Shown here: positions 35,325 through 43,434 of the stretch, piece after piece
How the letters are laid out: the number at the start of each line of letters is the position of its first letter
Numbering within the stretch: position 1 is the first letter of the stretch
From: Arthrobacter sp. zg-Y919
Lineage (GTDB): Bacteria; Actinomycetota; Actinomycetes; Actinomycetales; Micrococcaceae
Length of the DNA: 64,000 bases
Assembly (NCBI RefSeq): GCF_030142045.1
Contig: NZ_CP126242.1
Location: forward strand, 1,798,001 to 1,862,000
Direction of reading: 5' to 3'
Made by a program: the position numbers and the translations under genes
Notes under the pieces: generated by a model
The model's input: only the letters and a program-made list of their open reading frames with translations
What the model was told of the DNA's origin: nothing
Databases searched by the model: none

Positions 35325-35638
35325 AATGTCTTGTCTCGCCGTCCGGTTGTCGGGTCTTCGCTGCTGTCAGGGCCCTTGCGGCGGACCGGCTGCCCGGACC
35401 CGCATCATGACCCGCACATAGCAACGCCACGGATACCTGTTTTGTGCCCGTAACGCAGAGATTTTTACCTACCCCACGTCAAAAAGCGAACCGGACCCAG
35501 TTCGGACACGCGTTTGGTCCCGCGGATGATGTCCCGCCGGGCCTTCCAAAACCGCCACACCCGGGCAAAGCTTAGGTTTTCACCGCTGGGGATGGCATTG
35601 TTTCAAGAAGGAATTGCTATCGGGTGGAGGACTTTTTG
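35325..35638. other. 314-bp divergent intergenic region between DUF4193 and sepH
   Basis: I see no gene or RNA gene here. It should hold promoters for both neighbours. AT-rich parts include AACGCAGAGATTTTTACC near 35453-35470 and GTTTCAAGAAGGAATTGC near 35600-35617, but no convincing -10/-35 pair stands out. Confidence 0.5.
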
Positions 35639-36955
35639 ATGCAGGATCTACGGCTGGTGGGTGTCCATGAAGGTGGCGAACATCTGCTGTTAAGCGGCAA
35701 GGGCGGGGAAACCTTCCGCCTTCGGATTGACGAAGCCCTCCGGGTGGCGGCCTCGCGTCCCACACACCGGTCCGCGCCGCAGGCTGCTCCGTCAGCAGGC
35801 GCCGGCATGAGCCCGCGGGATATCCAGGCCCGGATCCGCTCCGGTGCCAGCGCAGAAGAGGTGGCCGAACTTTCCGGCCACGACCTTGCCCACATCCGCC
35901 GCTACGAGGGTCCGGTCCTCGCCGAACGCGAATACGTCGCAGGGCAGGCCCGGGCCGTGGAAGTGGCAGCCCCGATGTCCGCCACCAACGACGGCTACCG
36001 CAGCACCTTCGGGGAGAACCCGGTAAACCTCGGGGACATGGTGATCCACCGGCTGCGCTCATTCGGTGTGGACCCGGATTCCGTCGAGTGGGACGCCTGG
36101 CGCCGCCCGGACGGCACCTGGGAAGTTGTGGCCCGCTTCGCGTTGACCGAGAAATCCCGCGTCGCCATCGGCGAAGAACCGCCCGCCCGCTGGATTTTCA
36201 GCCCGCTGCGCAAGAGCGTCACCAACACCAACCGCTGGGCACAGGTGCTCAGCGAACTGGAACCGCTGGACACCCCCGTGCCCACCCGCCGGCTCACCGC
36301 CGTCGCGGACCGCGTCTTCGATTTCGAAGCCGAAGGCGGCGCACCTGACACGGACGGGATCCTCGACGTCCTGAGGTCACGGCGCGGCCAGCGGCTGGGC
36401 AGCGACGAAGACGGCGACGACGCACTGGCGAGCCTGCTCTCCAAGGGCACCGTTCCTGCGGCACACCCGCGGGACGGCAGCGCCGACACAGACGAAGAGG
36501 ATGCCAAGCGTCCGCGTACCGGCCGGCTTACCCTTGCACCGTCCGTCGACTCCACGGACACCGAGGACCCGGTTGATCCGGTGGCCCTTCCCGGAAGCGT
36601 GACCCAGACCCGCGAAATCAGCGTGCTGGCCCGTCCGTTCCGCCGCCGTCCGGCACGCACAGAGGAGCCGGCTGCCGCCGACGAGCCCGCTGCCGATCTG
36701 CCGGCAGACCCCGGGCCCGAGGTTGCGGAGGAAGCAGCACCTGTTGAACCGGCATCCACCGCACGGAAGAACGCCGGGCGCGATTTCCCCTGGGACCGCC
36801 TCCCCAACGGTGGACGGGGCCAGCGGCCGGAGGACGCCGACGCCGATAAGGGCGAAGCCAAGGATGAGGGCTCGCAGGAACGGCGCTCCATCAAACCGAA
36901 GCGCTCCTCGGTTCCCTCGTGGGACGAGATTGTCTTCGGCACCAAGGGCGACTAG
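35639..36955 (+). CDS. sepH: Septation protein SepH
   Basis: 438 aa. The N-terminal DUF3071 domain has MQDLRLVGVHEGGEHLLLSG and a helix-turn-helix near residues 55-90 (MSPRDIQARIRSGASAEEVA), as in SepH, which in Streptomyces and mycobacteria binds FtsZ and helps Z-ring assembly. The WRRPDGTWEVVARFAL strand (near 155-170) is also typical. The C-terminal half is a disordered acidic Ala/Pro/Glu-rich region ending with a conserved basic KPKRSSVPSWDEIVFG. Met 35639 is chosen because GGAGG lies 8 nt before it; the frame extends five codons farther upstream. Confidence 0.9.
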   Translation: MQDLRLVGVHEGGEHLLLSGKGGETFRLRIDEALRVAASRPTHRSAPQAAPSAGAGMSPRDIQARIRSGASAEEVAELSGHDLAHIRRYEGPVLAEREYVAGQARAVEVAAPMSATNDGYRSTFGENPVNLGDMVIHRLRSFGVDPDSVEWDAWRRPDGTWEVVARFALTEKSRVAIGEEPPARWIFSPLRKSVTNTNRWAQVLSELEPLDTPVPTRRLTAVADRVFDFEAEGGAPDTDGILDVLRSRRGQRLGSDEDGDDALASLLSKGTVPAAHPRDGSADTDEEDAKRPRTGRLTLAPSVDSTDTEDPVDPVALPGSVTQTREISVLARPFRRRPARTEEPAAADEPAADLPADPGPEVAEEAAPVEPASTARKNAGRDFPWDRLPNGGRGQRPEDADADKGEAKDEGSQERRSIKPKRSSVPSWDEIVFGTKGD

Positions 36956-37077
36956 CTCCTGCCATCGACGGGGGTCCTGCCGGGCCCGGGTCCCGGGAGG
37001 ACTCTGGTTGAGTAGTCAAACTGTTCATATGGTGCTTGATGTACGCAGTACATCCACCGGAACAGGGAGTATCACCC

Positions 37078-37803
37078 GTGACCACCATCGGCATTCTTGG
37101 CGCCGGCCAGGCGGGAAGCACACTTGCCCGCGCGGCGATCGCAGCCGGTTATGACATCGTCATTGCCAACTCGCGGGGACCGGCGACACTGAAGGGACTC
37201 GTCAGTGAGCTGGGCCCGCGGGCGCGCGCCGCAAGCGCGGCCGATGCGGCGGAGGCAGGGGCCTTCGCGTTCACTGCTTTCCCGTACTCGCCCTCCGACC
37301 GGCTTCCGGTTCAGGAACTTGCGGGAAAGGTCGTGATCGACAACAACAATTACATGGTCTGGCGGGACGGAAACTATCCCGAGGTCGACTCGGGCCGCAA
37401 AACCATTCATGAGCTGCGCCAGGAGCAACTGCCGGACTCAAAGGTCGCCAAGGCGTTCTCGCACATCCAGTTCCACGAGCGTTTCTCCCTCAGGGTCCCC
37501 AGTGACGCGCTGCCGGGCCTGTTCCGCCTGGCGAGGCCGGCCGGAGCGCCGGACCGAAAGGCGTTGGTCGTCTCGAGCAACTACCCCGACGCCGTCGAGC
37601 TGGTGACCCGGTTCTACGACGATCTTGGGTTCGACGCCGTCGACAACAGTCCCTTGAGTGAATCGTGGCGCAGTGCGCCCGGCACCCCCATGTGGCGCCA
37701 CCATGTCGACGGACAAAGCCGCGCCGAACTCATCCACAACCTGCAGTTGGCCCAGCGGATCGAAAGCCGGCTCAAGGAACGGTCTGCCTATCGCCCCGGC
37801 TGA
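37078..37803 (+). CDS. NADPH-dependent F420 reductase-like / NAD(P)-binding protein
   Basis: 241 aa. TTIGILGAGQAGSTLARAAI is a Rossmann GxGxxG near the N-terminus and VIANSRGP is the region that selects NADPH. VVIDNNNYMVWRDGNYPE and SHIQFHERFSLRVP fit the NADP_oxidoreductase/coenzyme F420-dependent reductase family, although the F420-specific residues are not clear. GTG at 37078 has GGGAG 8 nt upstream. The 14-codon upstream extension (MMYAVHPP...) is unlikely. It converges on the tdk gene with 13 bp between stops. The actual substrate is unknown. Confidence 0.85.
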   Translation: MTTIGILGAGQAGSTLARAAIAAGYDIVIANSRGPATLKGLVSELGPRARAASAADAAEAGAFAFTAFPYSPSDRLPVQELAGKVVIDNNNYMVWRDGNYPEVDSGRKTIHELRQEQLPDSKVAKAFSHIQFHERFSLRVPSDALPGLFRLARPAGAPDRKALVVSSNYPDAVELVTRFYDDLGFDAVDNSPLSESWRSAPGTPMWRHHVDGQSRAELIHNLQLAQRIESRLKERSAYRPG

Positions 37804-37816
37804 ACGCGCTGGGCGC

Positions 37817-38641
37817 CTAAAGCGGGAACCGCTCCGCCGTGGATTCCACGGAGCACACCGGCCCCTGGGCCTGCTCGAGGGCAGCCGCCTGCTGCGCCGT
37901 AACCCTGCGCATATAGTGCCGGCGGCAGAGCGTCTCATAGCCGACTACGGGTCCTGCGGCCTCCGTGCCCGCCGGGGATCCAGTGCCTTCGGCACCCATC
38001 AGGTCGCCGGCGTCGAACAAGGGCTGATCGTCGAATAAGGGCCGGTCCTCGAACAAGGGCTCATGCTCAACCGGAGGGTGGCCGGTTTCGGCGGCGGCTG
38101 CAGGGGTGCGGGACTCGACGTCCCCCACCACCACCTGGTCCCCCTCGGTCACCATCACGCCGTCGACGGTCCGCGCGTTGTGGGTCGCCCGCCGGCCGCA
38201 CCAGCACAGGGCCCGCACCTGGAGGACCTCCATGCGGTCTGCGAGTTCCACGAGGCGCTGCGAGCCGGGGAAGAGCCGCGTCCTGAAGTCGGAGGTGATG
38301 CCGAAGGCAAACACGTCAATGTCCATTTCGTCCACGATGGAGGCCAGCTGCTCGACCTGTTCGGCGCTGTAGAACTGTGCCTCATCGCAGATGACGTAGT
38401 CCACGTTGTGCCCGGATTCCCCGCAGGTCCGTACCTCGGCCCAGAAATCCGTGTCATCACGGACTTCGACGGCCGGAGTCTGCAGTCCGAGGCGGCTGGA
38501 AATCATCGATTCCCCTGCGCGGTCATTGCGGCTGAACAGGATCCCGCCGCGCCCGCGGGCACTGTGGTTGTAGTCCATCTGGAGTGCGAGCGTCGACTTG
38601 CCGCAGTCCATGGTGCCGGAGAAAAAGACCAGTTCGGCCAT
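37817..38641 (-). CDS. tdk: Thymidine kinase, with unusual repeat-containing insertion
   Basis: 274 aa, longer than the usual 190-220. The P-loop is FFSGTMDCGKSTLALQMD, VICDEAQFYSAEQVEQL carries the catalytic Glu and DEAQF motif, and CWCGRRATHNARTVDG is the start of the lasso region. Between this and the final YETLCRRHY zinc-binding end there is an insertion of about 65 residues containing three copies of a [DE]xPLF[DE] hexapeptide (HEPLFE, DRPLFD, DQPLFD). Phosphorylates thymidine in the salvage pathway. The start is 2 bp from the stop of the phosphodiesterase gene, so it is the last gene of a minus-strand operon. Confidence 0.93.
   Translation of the reverse strand: MAELVFFSGTMDCGKSTLALQMDYNHSARGRGGILFSRNDRAGESMISSRLGLQTPAVEVRDDTDFWAEVRTCGESGHNVDYVICDEAQFYSAEQVEQLASIVDEMDIDVFAFGITSDFRTRLFPGSQRLVELADRMEVLQVRALCWCGRRATHNARTVDGVMVTEGDQVVVGDVESRTPAAAAETGHPPVEHEPLFEDRPLFDDQPLFDAGDLMGAEGTGSPAGTEAAGPVVGYETLCRRHYMRRVTAQQAAALEQAQGPVCSVESTAERFPL
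38013..38066 (-). repeat. Three-unit 18-bp tandem repeat inside tdk
   Basis: Units at 38013-38030, 38031-38048 and 38049-38066 share TCGAAxAAGGGC. They encode the [DE]xPLF[DE] hexapeptide repeats in the inserted part of thymidine kinase. Confidence 0.85.
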
Positions 38642-38643
38642 GG

Positions 38644-39876
38644 CTACTTCCCGCCCTGCGTCGTGGAGGACTTGTTTTTACGTTGTTCGGGCTGCGCGAG
38701 GACGAGCAGGGGAACCTCGCACTCCGCACGCGTCAGGGAACCGTGCTGGCCCGTGACGTCCAGTGCCGTGGCGGCGACCCTGCGGGTGTCGAACAGGGCA
38801 ATGGGCTCGCGCGCGGCAATCATCAGGTCACCAATGCGGGGCAGCACGGCAGCGTCCACCCCGGGCCCGAAATAGCCGGCCTGGACGGCTTCGTCCCGGG
38901 TGAAAACCCAGGCCCGGGTGCCATAGGCGGCCTGCCACGCGGCCTTAAGCCGGTCAAGCGCACCGGAGCCTGCATCCGGTTGCAGATACAGGTGAACCAT
39001 CCGCGGCTCCCCCGCCGTATGCCGGACCCCGTCGATCAGTGCCGGCTGCGTGCTGAAGTCGAACCGCTGCGTCACTGGAACGTCCACCATGCCGTGGTCC
39101 GCGGTCAGGAGCACCAGGGTGCCGGCCGGTACCCGGGCCACGAGCCGTTTCAGGGCACTGTCGAGTTCTTCCAGCTCGTTGCCCCACTCCGTAGAGGCCG
39201 CGCCGTACCGGTGCCCGGCCTTGTCCAGCTCGTTCCAGTACAGGTACATAAGCATGCTGTCCGCGCCGGCCAGGGCGTCGACGGCGGCGGATACCCGGGC
39301 GTGCACACCGGTCGCCGGGATGAACGTGCCGCCCCGGAGCGCGGCACGGGTCAGCGGCGACTCGGCGAACCGGGGAAGGCTGACCGTGGCGACCGGAAGG
39401 TGTTCAGCGGCCTTCTCGAGGATGGTGGGATAGGGCTGCCACTTCAACGGATCGACTCCTGCATCCCAGGACCCGAGCATGTTGACCACTTTGTCCTGTT
39501 CAGGATCCAGGACGTCGTAGCCCACCAGTCCGTGCCGGCCGGGGGCAAGCCCGGTGCCCAGGGATGCCAGTGACGCCACGGTGGTGGTGGGGAAGGACGC
39601 GCTGAGGGTGCGGGCGGTGGGCAGGAAACCCTTGAGGAACGGGGCGTGGCCCGCACGCTTCCGAAGCAGTGAAAGGCCCAGCCCGTCCACCATAACCACG
39701 CAGACCCGGCGGGCTGCGGGCAGGGAGAGCCGGTTTTCATAGCCCGGCACACCCAGCACCGCCGCAGCGCTGGACAGCACGTCGGCTACGGAACGGTTTC
39801 CATAGGCCGGCGCGGCGGGCAGGGATTCAGGGACGGAGGGGATTGCTGCCACGGTGTCAGCGCTGCGGGTGGGCAC
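38644..39876 (-). CDS. Alkaline-phosphatase-superfamily nucleotide pyrophosphatase/phosphodiesterase
   Basis: About 410 aa from GTG 39876. The active-site Thr is in SASFPTTTVASLASLGTG, the metal ligands are in VVMVDGLGLSLL (Asp), LLTADHGMVDVP (Asp-His) and the final His (GQHGSLT), so the type I phosphodiesterase set is complete. It probably cleaves phosphodiester or pyrophosphate bonds; the substrate is unknown. The upstream frame is open for another 76 codons, but those overlap DUF5998 and are not used. The GTG start overlaps the last 20 bp of DUF5998 and has GGGGGA about 9 nt upstream. It ends 2 bp before tdk. Confidence 0.85.
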   Translation of the reverse strand: MPTRSADTVAAIPSVPESLPAAPAYGNRSVADVLSSAAAVLGVPGYENRLSLPAARRVCVVMVDGLGLSLLRKRAGHAPFLKGFLPTARTLSASFPTTTVASLASLGTGLAPGRHGLVGYDVLDPEQDKVVNMLGSWDAGVDPLKWQPYPTILEKAAEHLPVATVSLPRFAESPLTRAALRGGTFIPATGVHARVSAAVDALAGADSMLMYLYWNELDKAGHRYGAASTEWGNELEELDSALKRLVARVPAGTLVLLTADHGMVDVPVTQRFDFSTQPALIDGVRHTAGEPRMVHLYLQPDAGSGALDRLKAAWQAAYGTRAWVFTRDEAVQAGYFGPGVDAAVLPRIGDLMIAAREPIALFDTRRVAATALDVTGQHGSLTRAECEVPLLVLAQPEQRKNKSSTTQGGK

Positions 39877-40531
39877 GGTTGAAGCGTCCCCCGATGCCGG
39901 GCATGCGCTGGCGGGGATCACCGCCGTCCACCGGCCGGGGAACCGCAGTGGTATCGGTGTTGACCTTGCGCAGGGCGCGGGCGAAAGCCTTCGCGTTCTG
40001 CACCGCCTGCGCGCCGTCCGCTTCCGCACTGACGCGGAGCACAATGTCCTCCTGTGCAATGTTTCCGGTGTAGCCGTGGTCCGCGTCGCACTGCGGATCC
40101 GCACAGCCGGCCGGACCCATGTCCAGGCGCTGTCCGCCGGACCAGGCGATGGCGAGGGTCATTTCACGCGCCGGGTCGGACGGCTTGTAGTTCTGCGGCT
40201 GCGCATACATGTACCCGAGCACCACCGAGCGGATCTGCGTCACGGGTACGGACTCGGTGGAGACCTGCGCCATCATCTGCTCACCGGCGTCGTCGAGCTG
40301 CTGGTCATCCACGTGTGTGATCACCAGCATGTCCTCGGTCAGGACCAGGACGGTGATGTGGCGGTGCACCTCGGTACGCTCAAAATGCGTTTCAAGGTGG
40401 ATCAGGTGGGAAAGCGGTTCGCGTCCGTCCAGGGCATCGTGGACCACGTCGGCCAAAAGCGTCGGATAGAAGCCTGCCCGTTCCATGGAGGCGTCAAGAC
40501 TGCGGCGTTCAGCGGAAAGTAACGGCGACAT
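39857..40531 (-). CDS. DUF5998 family protein
   Basis: A 224-aa actinobacterial protein. Features are MSPLLSAERRSLDASMERAG, a central beta-rich region with VTQIRSVVLGYMYAQP, and PAGCADPQCDADHGYTG, which holds two Cys and a His that could bind metal. Its family is DUF5998; a phosphodiesterase link comes only from its adjacency to the downstream gene. It is cotranscribed with the phosphodiesterase and tdk and 61 bp after the Pat-like gene. Start ATG at 40531. Confidence 0.85.
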   Translation of the reverse strand: MSPLLSAERRSLDASMERAGFYPTLLADVVHDALDGREPLSHLIHLETHFERTEVHRHITVLVLTEDMLVITHVDDQQLDDAGEQMMAQVSTESVPVTQIRSVVLGYMYAQPQNYKPSDPAREMTLAIAWSGGQRLDMGPAGCADPQCDADHGYTGNIAQEDIVLRVSAEADGAQAVQNAKAFARALRKVNTDTTAVPRPVDGGDPRQRMPGIGGRFNRAHPQR

Positions 40532-40592
40532 GGTTCCAGTTTCCCCCAGACCGCCCCTTCATGCCTAAATGGCGCGCGGGTGGACCAGCAGA

Positions 40593-43316
40593 TCAGTCTC
40601 GCATTGCCCGCCGGGCACTGTCGGTACGCCGCTGCGGGTGGCCCAGCCGGATGTCGGCACTCAGTACCGTCACGCCGCCGGCCGACACCAGGACCGGGTT
40701 GATTTCGATCAGGGCAATCTGCGGGTGCTGGTCCTTGAGGACAGCCAGCCGGGCGATCAGGTCCTCCAGCCCCGCTATGTCGGCTTCGGGCAGGCCCTGG
40801 TAGCCGAGCAGTTTCGCGGCGGCGCGGGGAGTGCGCACCAGATCGGAAATGTCGCGGTCCGTCAGCGGCGGCACACCGTGCGCCCAGTCGTCCAGCAGGG
40901 CGGTCGCGTCGCCGGCAAGGCCGAAGGAGATCACCGGACCCAGCAGTGGATCTTCGATGGCGCGGATCCGGCAGCCCTGCCCGCTGACAGCCATGGACTG
41001 GACCTCCATGGCGAAGTCGCCATAACGCTGCAGCGCCTGGTGCATCTGTTCGATATTGGTCCGCAGCGCCTCGGGGGTGGCGATGTTCAGCCGCACCCCG
41101 CCAAGATCCAGGCGGTGGCGCAGGTGCCCGTCCCGGGTCTTCACCGCAACGGGCCAGCCCAGCAGGTCTGCGGCGGCCACGGCTTCGTCAGGTGTGTCGA
41201 AACCGACCGCGGGCAGTACGGTGACGCCGTAGAACTCCAGCAGCTTGGCCGTCTGCTCCGGGTCCAGCCGGGTCAGGGTGTCCCCTTCCACGCTGTCCAT
41301 CAGTGATTCGATCCAGGCGTTTGCTCCCTCGGAGTCCACGCCGGCCGGTTCAACGAAGCTGCCGTGGTCCCGGTTGGCCCATTCGGTGTAGCGCACCACT
41401 GCCGCCAGGGCGGTGACTGCTGCTCCGGGGCTGCTGAAGCATGGCAGGCCTCCCCCTGGAAGATCGGGGTCGGCGGCAAGCAGGCCCTCGACGTGGGCCC
41501 GGGGATCCACGATGCCGGTAAAGGCCGCAACCAGCGGCTTGCCGGTTGCCTGCACGCATTCAGCCAGGGCCGCCGCTATCGCTTCGGTCCGCAGTCCCGG
41601 CGCCGGGAGGATCGCGACGACGCCGGCGTCCACGGCGTCGTCGGACAGTACCTCGGTGACCGTACGGCGCAGCTGCGGCAGGGCGACGCTCATGCCCGTG
41701 TCCAGGGCCAGATCCGTCTCCAGGCGGGTGATGTCCAGGTCGAGCCCGGTGCACGCATCGGCCAGGACCCGGCCCAGCGCTGCCGAATTGCTGAACACGG
41801 CCACCCGGCGTCCGCGCGGCAGCGGCTGGCTGACGGCAATCTGGGCCACGTCGATCAGCTGTTCGTTGGTGCTCACCCGGATGACGCCGGATTGGCGCAG
41901 CATCGCGTCCAGTGCACCGGGAGGCGCCTGCGTGGTCCGCACGGCGTGGCCCGGCGGAAGCTGGAGCCCGGTGACGTCCGACTTGGCGACAATGACCGGT
42001 TTGGTACGGGCCAGCCGGCGGGCCAGCCGGGAGAACTTACGCGGGTTGCCCACCGACTCGAGGTACATCGCGACAACCCGCGTATCGGCGTCGTCCTCCC
42101 AGTACTGCATGGCGTCATTGCCGGAGACATCGGCCCGGTTGCCCGCGGAGATGGTGGAGGACAAGCCGAGGGCACGTCGCTGGGCGGTGGCGTACAGCAG
42201 CACGCCGATGGCAGCCGACTGGCTGAACAGCCCCAGTCCCCCGCGCTTGGGCAGGGCCGGCGCCATGGAAGCGTTCAGGGACACATCCGGCCGCGTGTTG
42301 ATCAGGCCCAGCGACGCCGGCCCGACCACCCGCATGCCGTGCGCGCGGGCCCGGCGGACCAGGTCACGCTGCCGGGCCAGGCCCTCGGGTCCCTTAGGGC
42401 CGAAGCCCGCGGTGACCACCAGCAGGGCCTTCACACCCGCTGCGGCGCATTCATCCGCTACTTCGAGGACCTGCCCGTACGGGACGGCAATAACGGCCAG
42501 CTGGACGGTTTCCGGCACATCGGCGATCCGGCTGTAGGAGATCATGCCGGCCAGTTCGAAGGCTTCCGGATTGATGGCATACACCGAACCCTTGAAGCCG
42601 CCTTCGATGATGTGTTCCAGGAGCTGGTACCCCACCGAACCCCATTCGCGGCTGGCACCGATGACGGCGATAGACGACGGCGAGAGCAGGTCCGCGACGC
42701 TGCGGGCCTCGGCCCGGTGCTCGCGGGCTTCCATGACCGCCAGCGACTTCTCCGTGGGGTCGATATTGAAGTCCAGGGCGATCACGCCGTCGTCAAAGTG
42801 CCGTCGGACCTCGTACCCGGCGTCCGCGAACACGTCGATCATCTTGCGGTTTTCGGGCAGCACCTCGGCGGAGAAGCGGCGGATGCCGTTTTCCCGGGCG
42901 GCGGCGGCAAGGTGTTCCAGCAGGATGGACCCCAGTCCGCGGCCCTGGTGGTCGTCGGAAATGTTGAAGGCGACCTCAGCTTCGGTGGGATCGTCCAGGC
43001 GGTCGTAGCGGCCGATGCCGATAATTTCGTCACCTATGGTGATGACAAAGGCCACACGGTTCCGGTAATCGACGTTGGTGAAGCGCTCCAGCTCCTTGTT
43101 GGTGAGCTTAGCCTTGTAAGTGAAGAACCGGAGATAGATGGAGCTCTGTGACTGCCGCATATGGAACGCCTGCAGCGCCTGTGCATCCGAGGGGGAAACG
43201 GGCCGCAGATGGCCCGTGCCTCCGTCACGCAACACGACGTCGGCTTCCCAATATTCGGGGTAATGTCCCTGCTCCACCATAGACTCAGAGTAGTGGGCAT
43301 TCTTCCCCAGAGTCAT
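40593..43316 (-). CDS. Bifunctional GNAT acetyltransferase / acyl-CoA synthetase-like protein (Pat-type protein lysine acetyltransferase)
   Basis: About 907 aa from ATG 43316. The N-terminal GNAT domain has NISDDHQGRGLGSILLEHLA (acetyl-CoA loop QGRGLG) and the C-terminal two-thirds is an NDP-forming acyl-CoA synthetase-like module: SSIAVIGASREWGSVGYQLL starts the CoA-binding domain, GGLGLFSQSAAIGVL the ligase domain, and VKTRDGHLRHRLDLGGVRL the ATP-grasp domain. Such Pat proteins acetylate lysines of acetyl-CoA synthetase and other enzymes to tune acetyl-CoA metabolism. GGAG lies 7 nt before the ATG at 43316; farther upstream codons run into the tandem repeats and parC. The linked DUF5998 gene follows after 61 bp. 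Confidence 0.88.
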   Translation of the reverse strand: MTLGKNAHYSESMVEQGHYPEYWEADVVLRDGGTGHLRPVSPSDAQALQAFHMRQSQSSIYLRFFTYKAKLTNKELERFTNVDYRNRVAFVITIGDEIIGIGRYDRLDDPTEAEVAFNISDDHQGRGLGSILLEHLAAAARENGIRRFSAEVLPENRKMIDVFADAGYEVRRHFDDGVIALDFNIDPTEKSLAVMEAREHRAEARSVADLLSPSSIAVIGASREWGSVGYQLLEHIIEGGFKGSVYAINPEAFELAGMISYSRIADVPETVQLAVIAVPYGQVLEVADECAAAGVKALLVVTAGFGPKGPEGLARQRDLVRRARAHGMRVVGPASLGLINTRPDVSLNASMAPALPKRGGLGLFSQSAAIGVLLYATAQRRALGLSSTISAGNRADVSGNDAMQYWEDDADTRVVAMYLESVGNPRKFSRLARRLARTKPVIVAKSDVTGLQLPPGHAVRTTQAPPGALDAMLRQSGVIRVSTNEQLIDVAQIAVSQPLPRGRRVAVFSNSAALGRVLADACTGLDLDITRLETDLALDTGMSVALPQLRRTVTEVLSDDAVDAGVVAILPAPGLRTEAIAAALAECVQATGKPLVAAFTGIVDPRAHVEGLLAADPDLPGGGLPCFSSPGAAVTALAAVVRYTEWANRDHGSFVEPAGVDSEGANAWIESLMDSVEGDTLTRLDPEQTAKLLEFYGVTVLPAVGFDTPDEAVAAADLLGWPVAVKTRDGHLRHRLDLGGVRLNIATPEALRTNIEQMHQALQRYGDFAMEVQSMAVSGQGCRIRAIEDPLLGPVISFGLAGDATALLDDWAHGVPPLTDRDISDLVRTPRAAAKLLGYQGLPEADIAGLEDLIARLAVLKDQHPQIALIEINPVLVSAGGVTVLSADIRLGHPQRRTDSARRAMRD

Positions 43317-43328
43317 CTGCCCACTCCG

Positions 43329-43403
43329 TACTGCGTTATCCAATACTGCGTGATTCCGTACTGCGTGAGCCAGTACTGCGCGATCCACTACTGTGTGATT
43401 CAG
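43329..43403. repeat. Five-unit 15-bp tandem repeat between the Pat-like gene and parC
   Basis: Units begin at 43329, 43344, 43359, 43374 and 43389. All share TACTG[CT]G and a central [GT]A; the consensus is TACTGCGTGATTCAG. They occupy most of the divergent promoter region of the two genes and end 31 nt before the parC start. Confidence 0.88.
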
Positions 43404-43434
43404 TTCCCTACCACTGCGAGGACCCGACAACAGC

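Noticed and set aside
39877..40104. 76-codon upstream extension of the phosphodiesterase frame
   Set aside because: It overlaps DUF5998 in another frame and reads as Arg/Ser/Pro-rich shadow; the GTG at 39876 gives a family-like N-terminus.
43329..43403. Five 15-bp repeats as a CRISPR array
   Set aside because: Units are contiguous without spacers and no cas genes are nearby; it is a simple tandem repeat.
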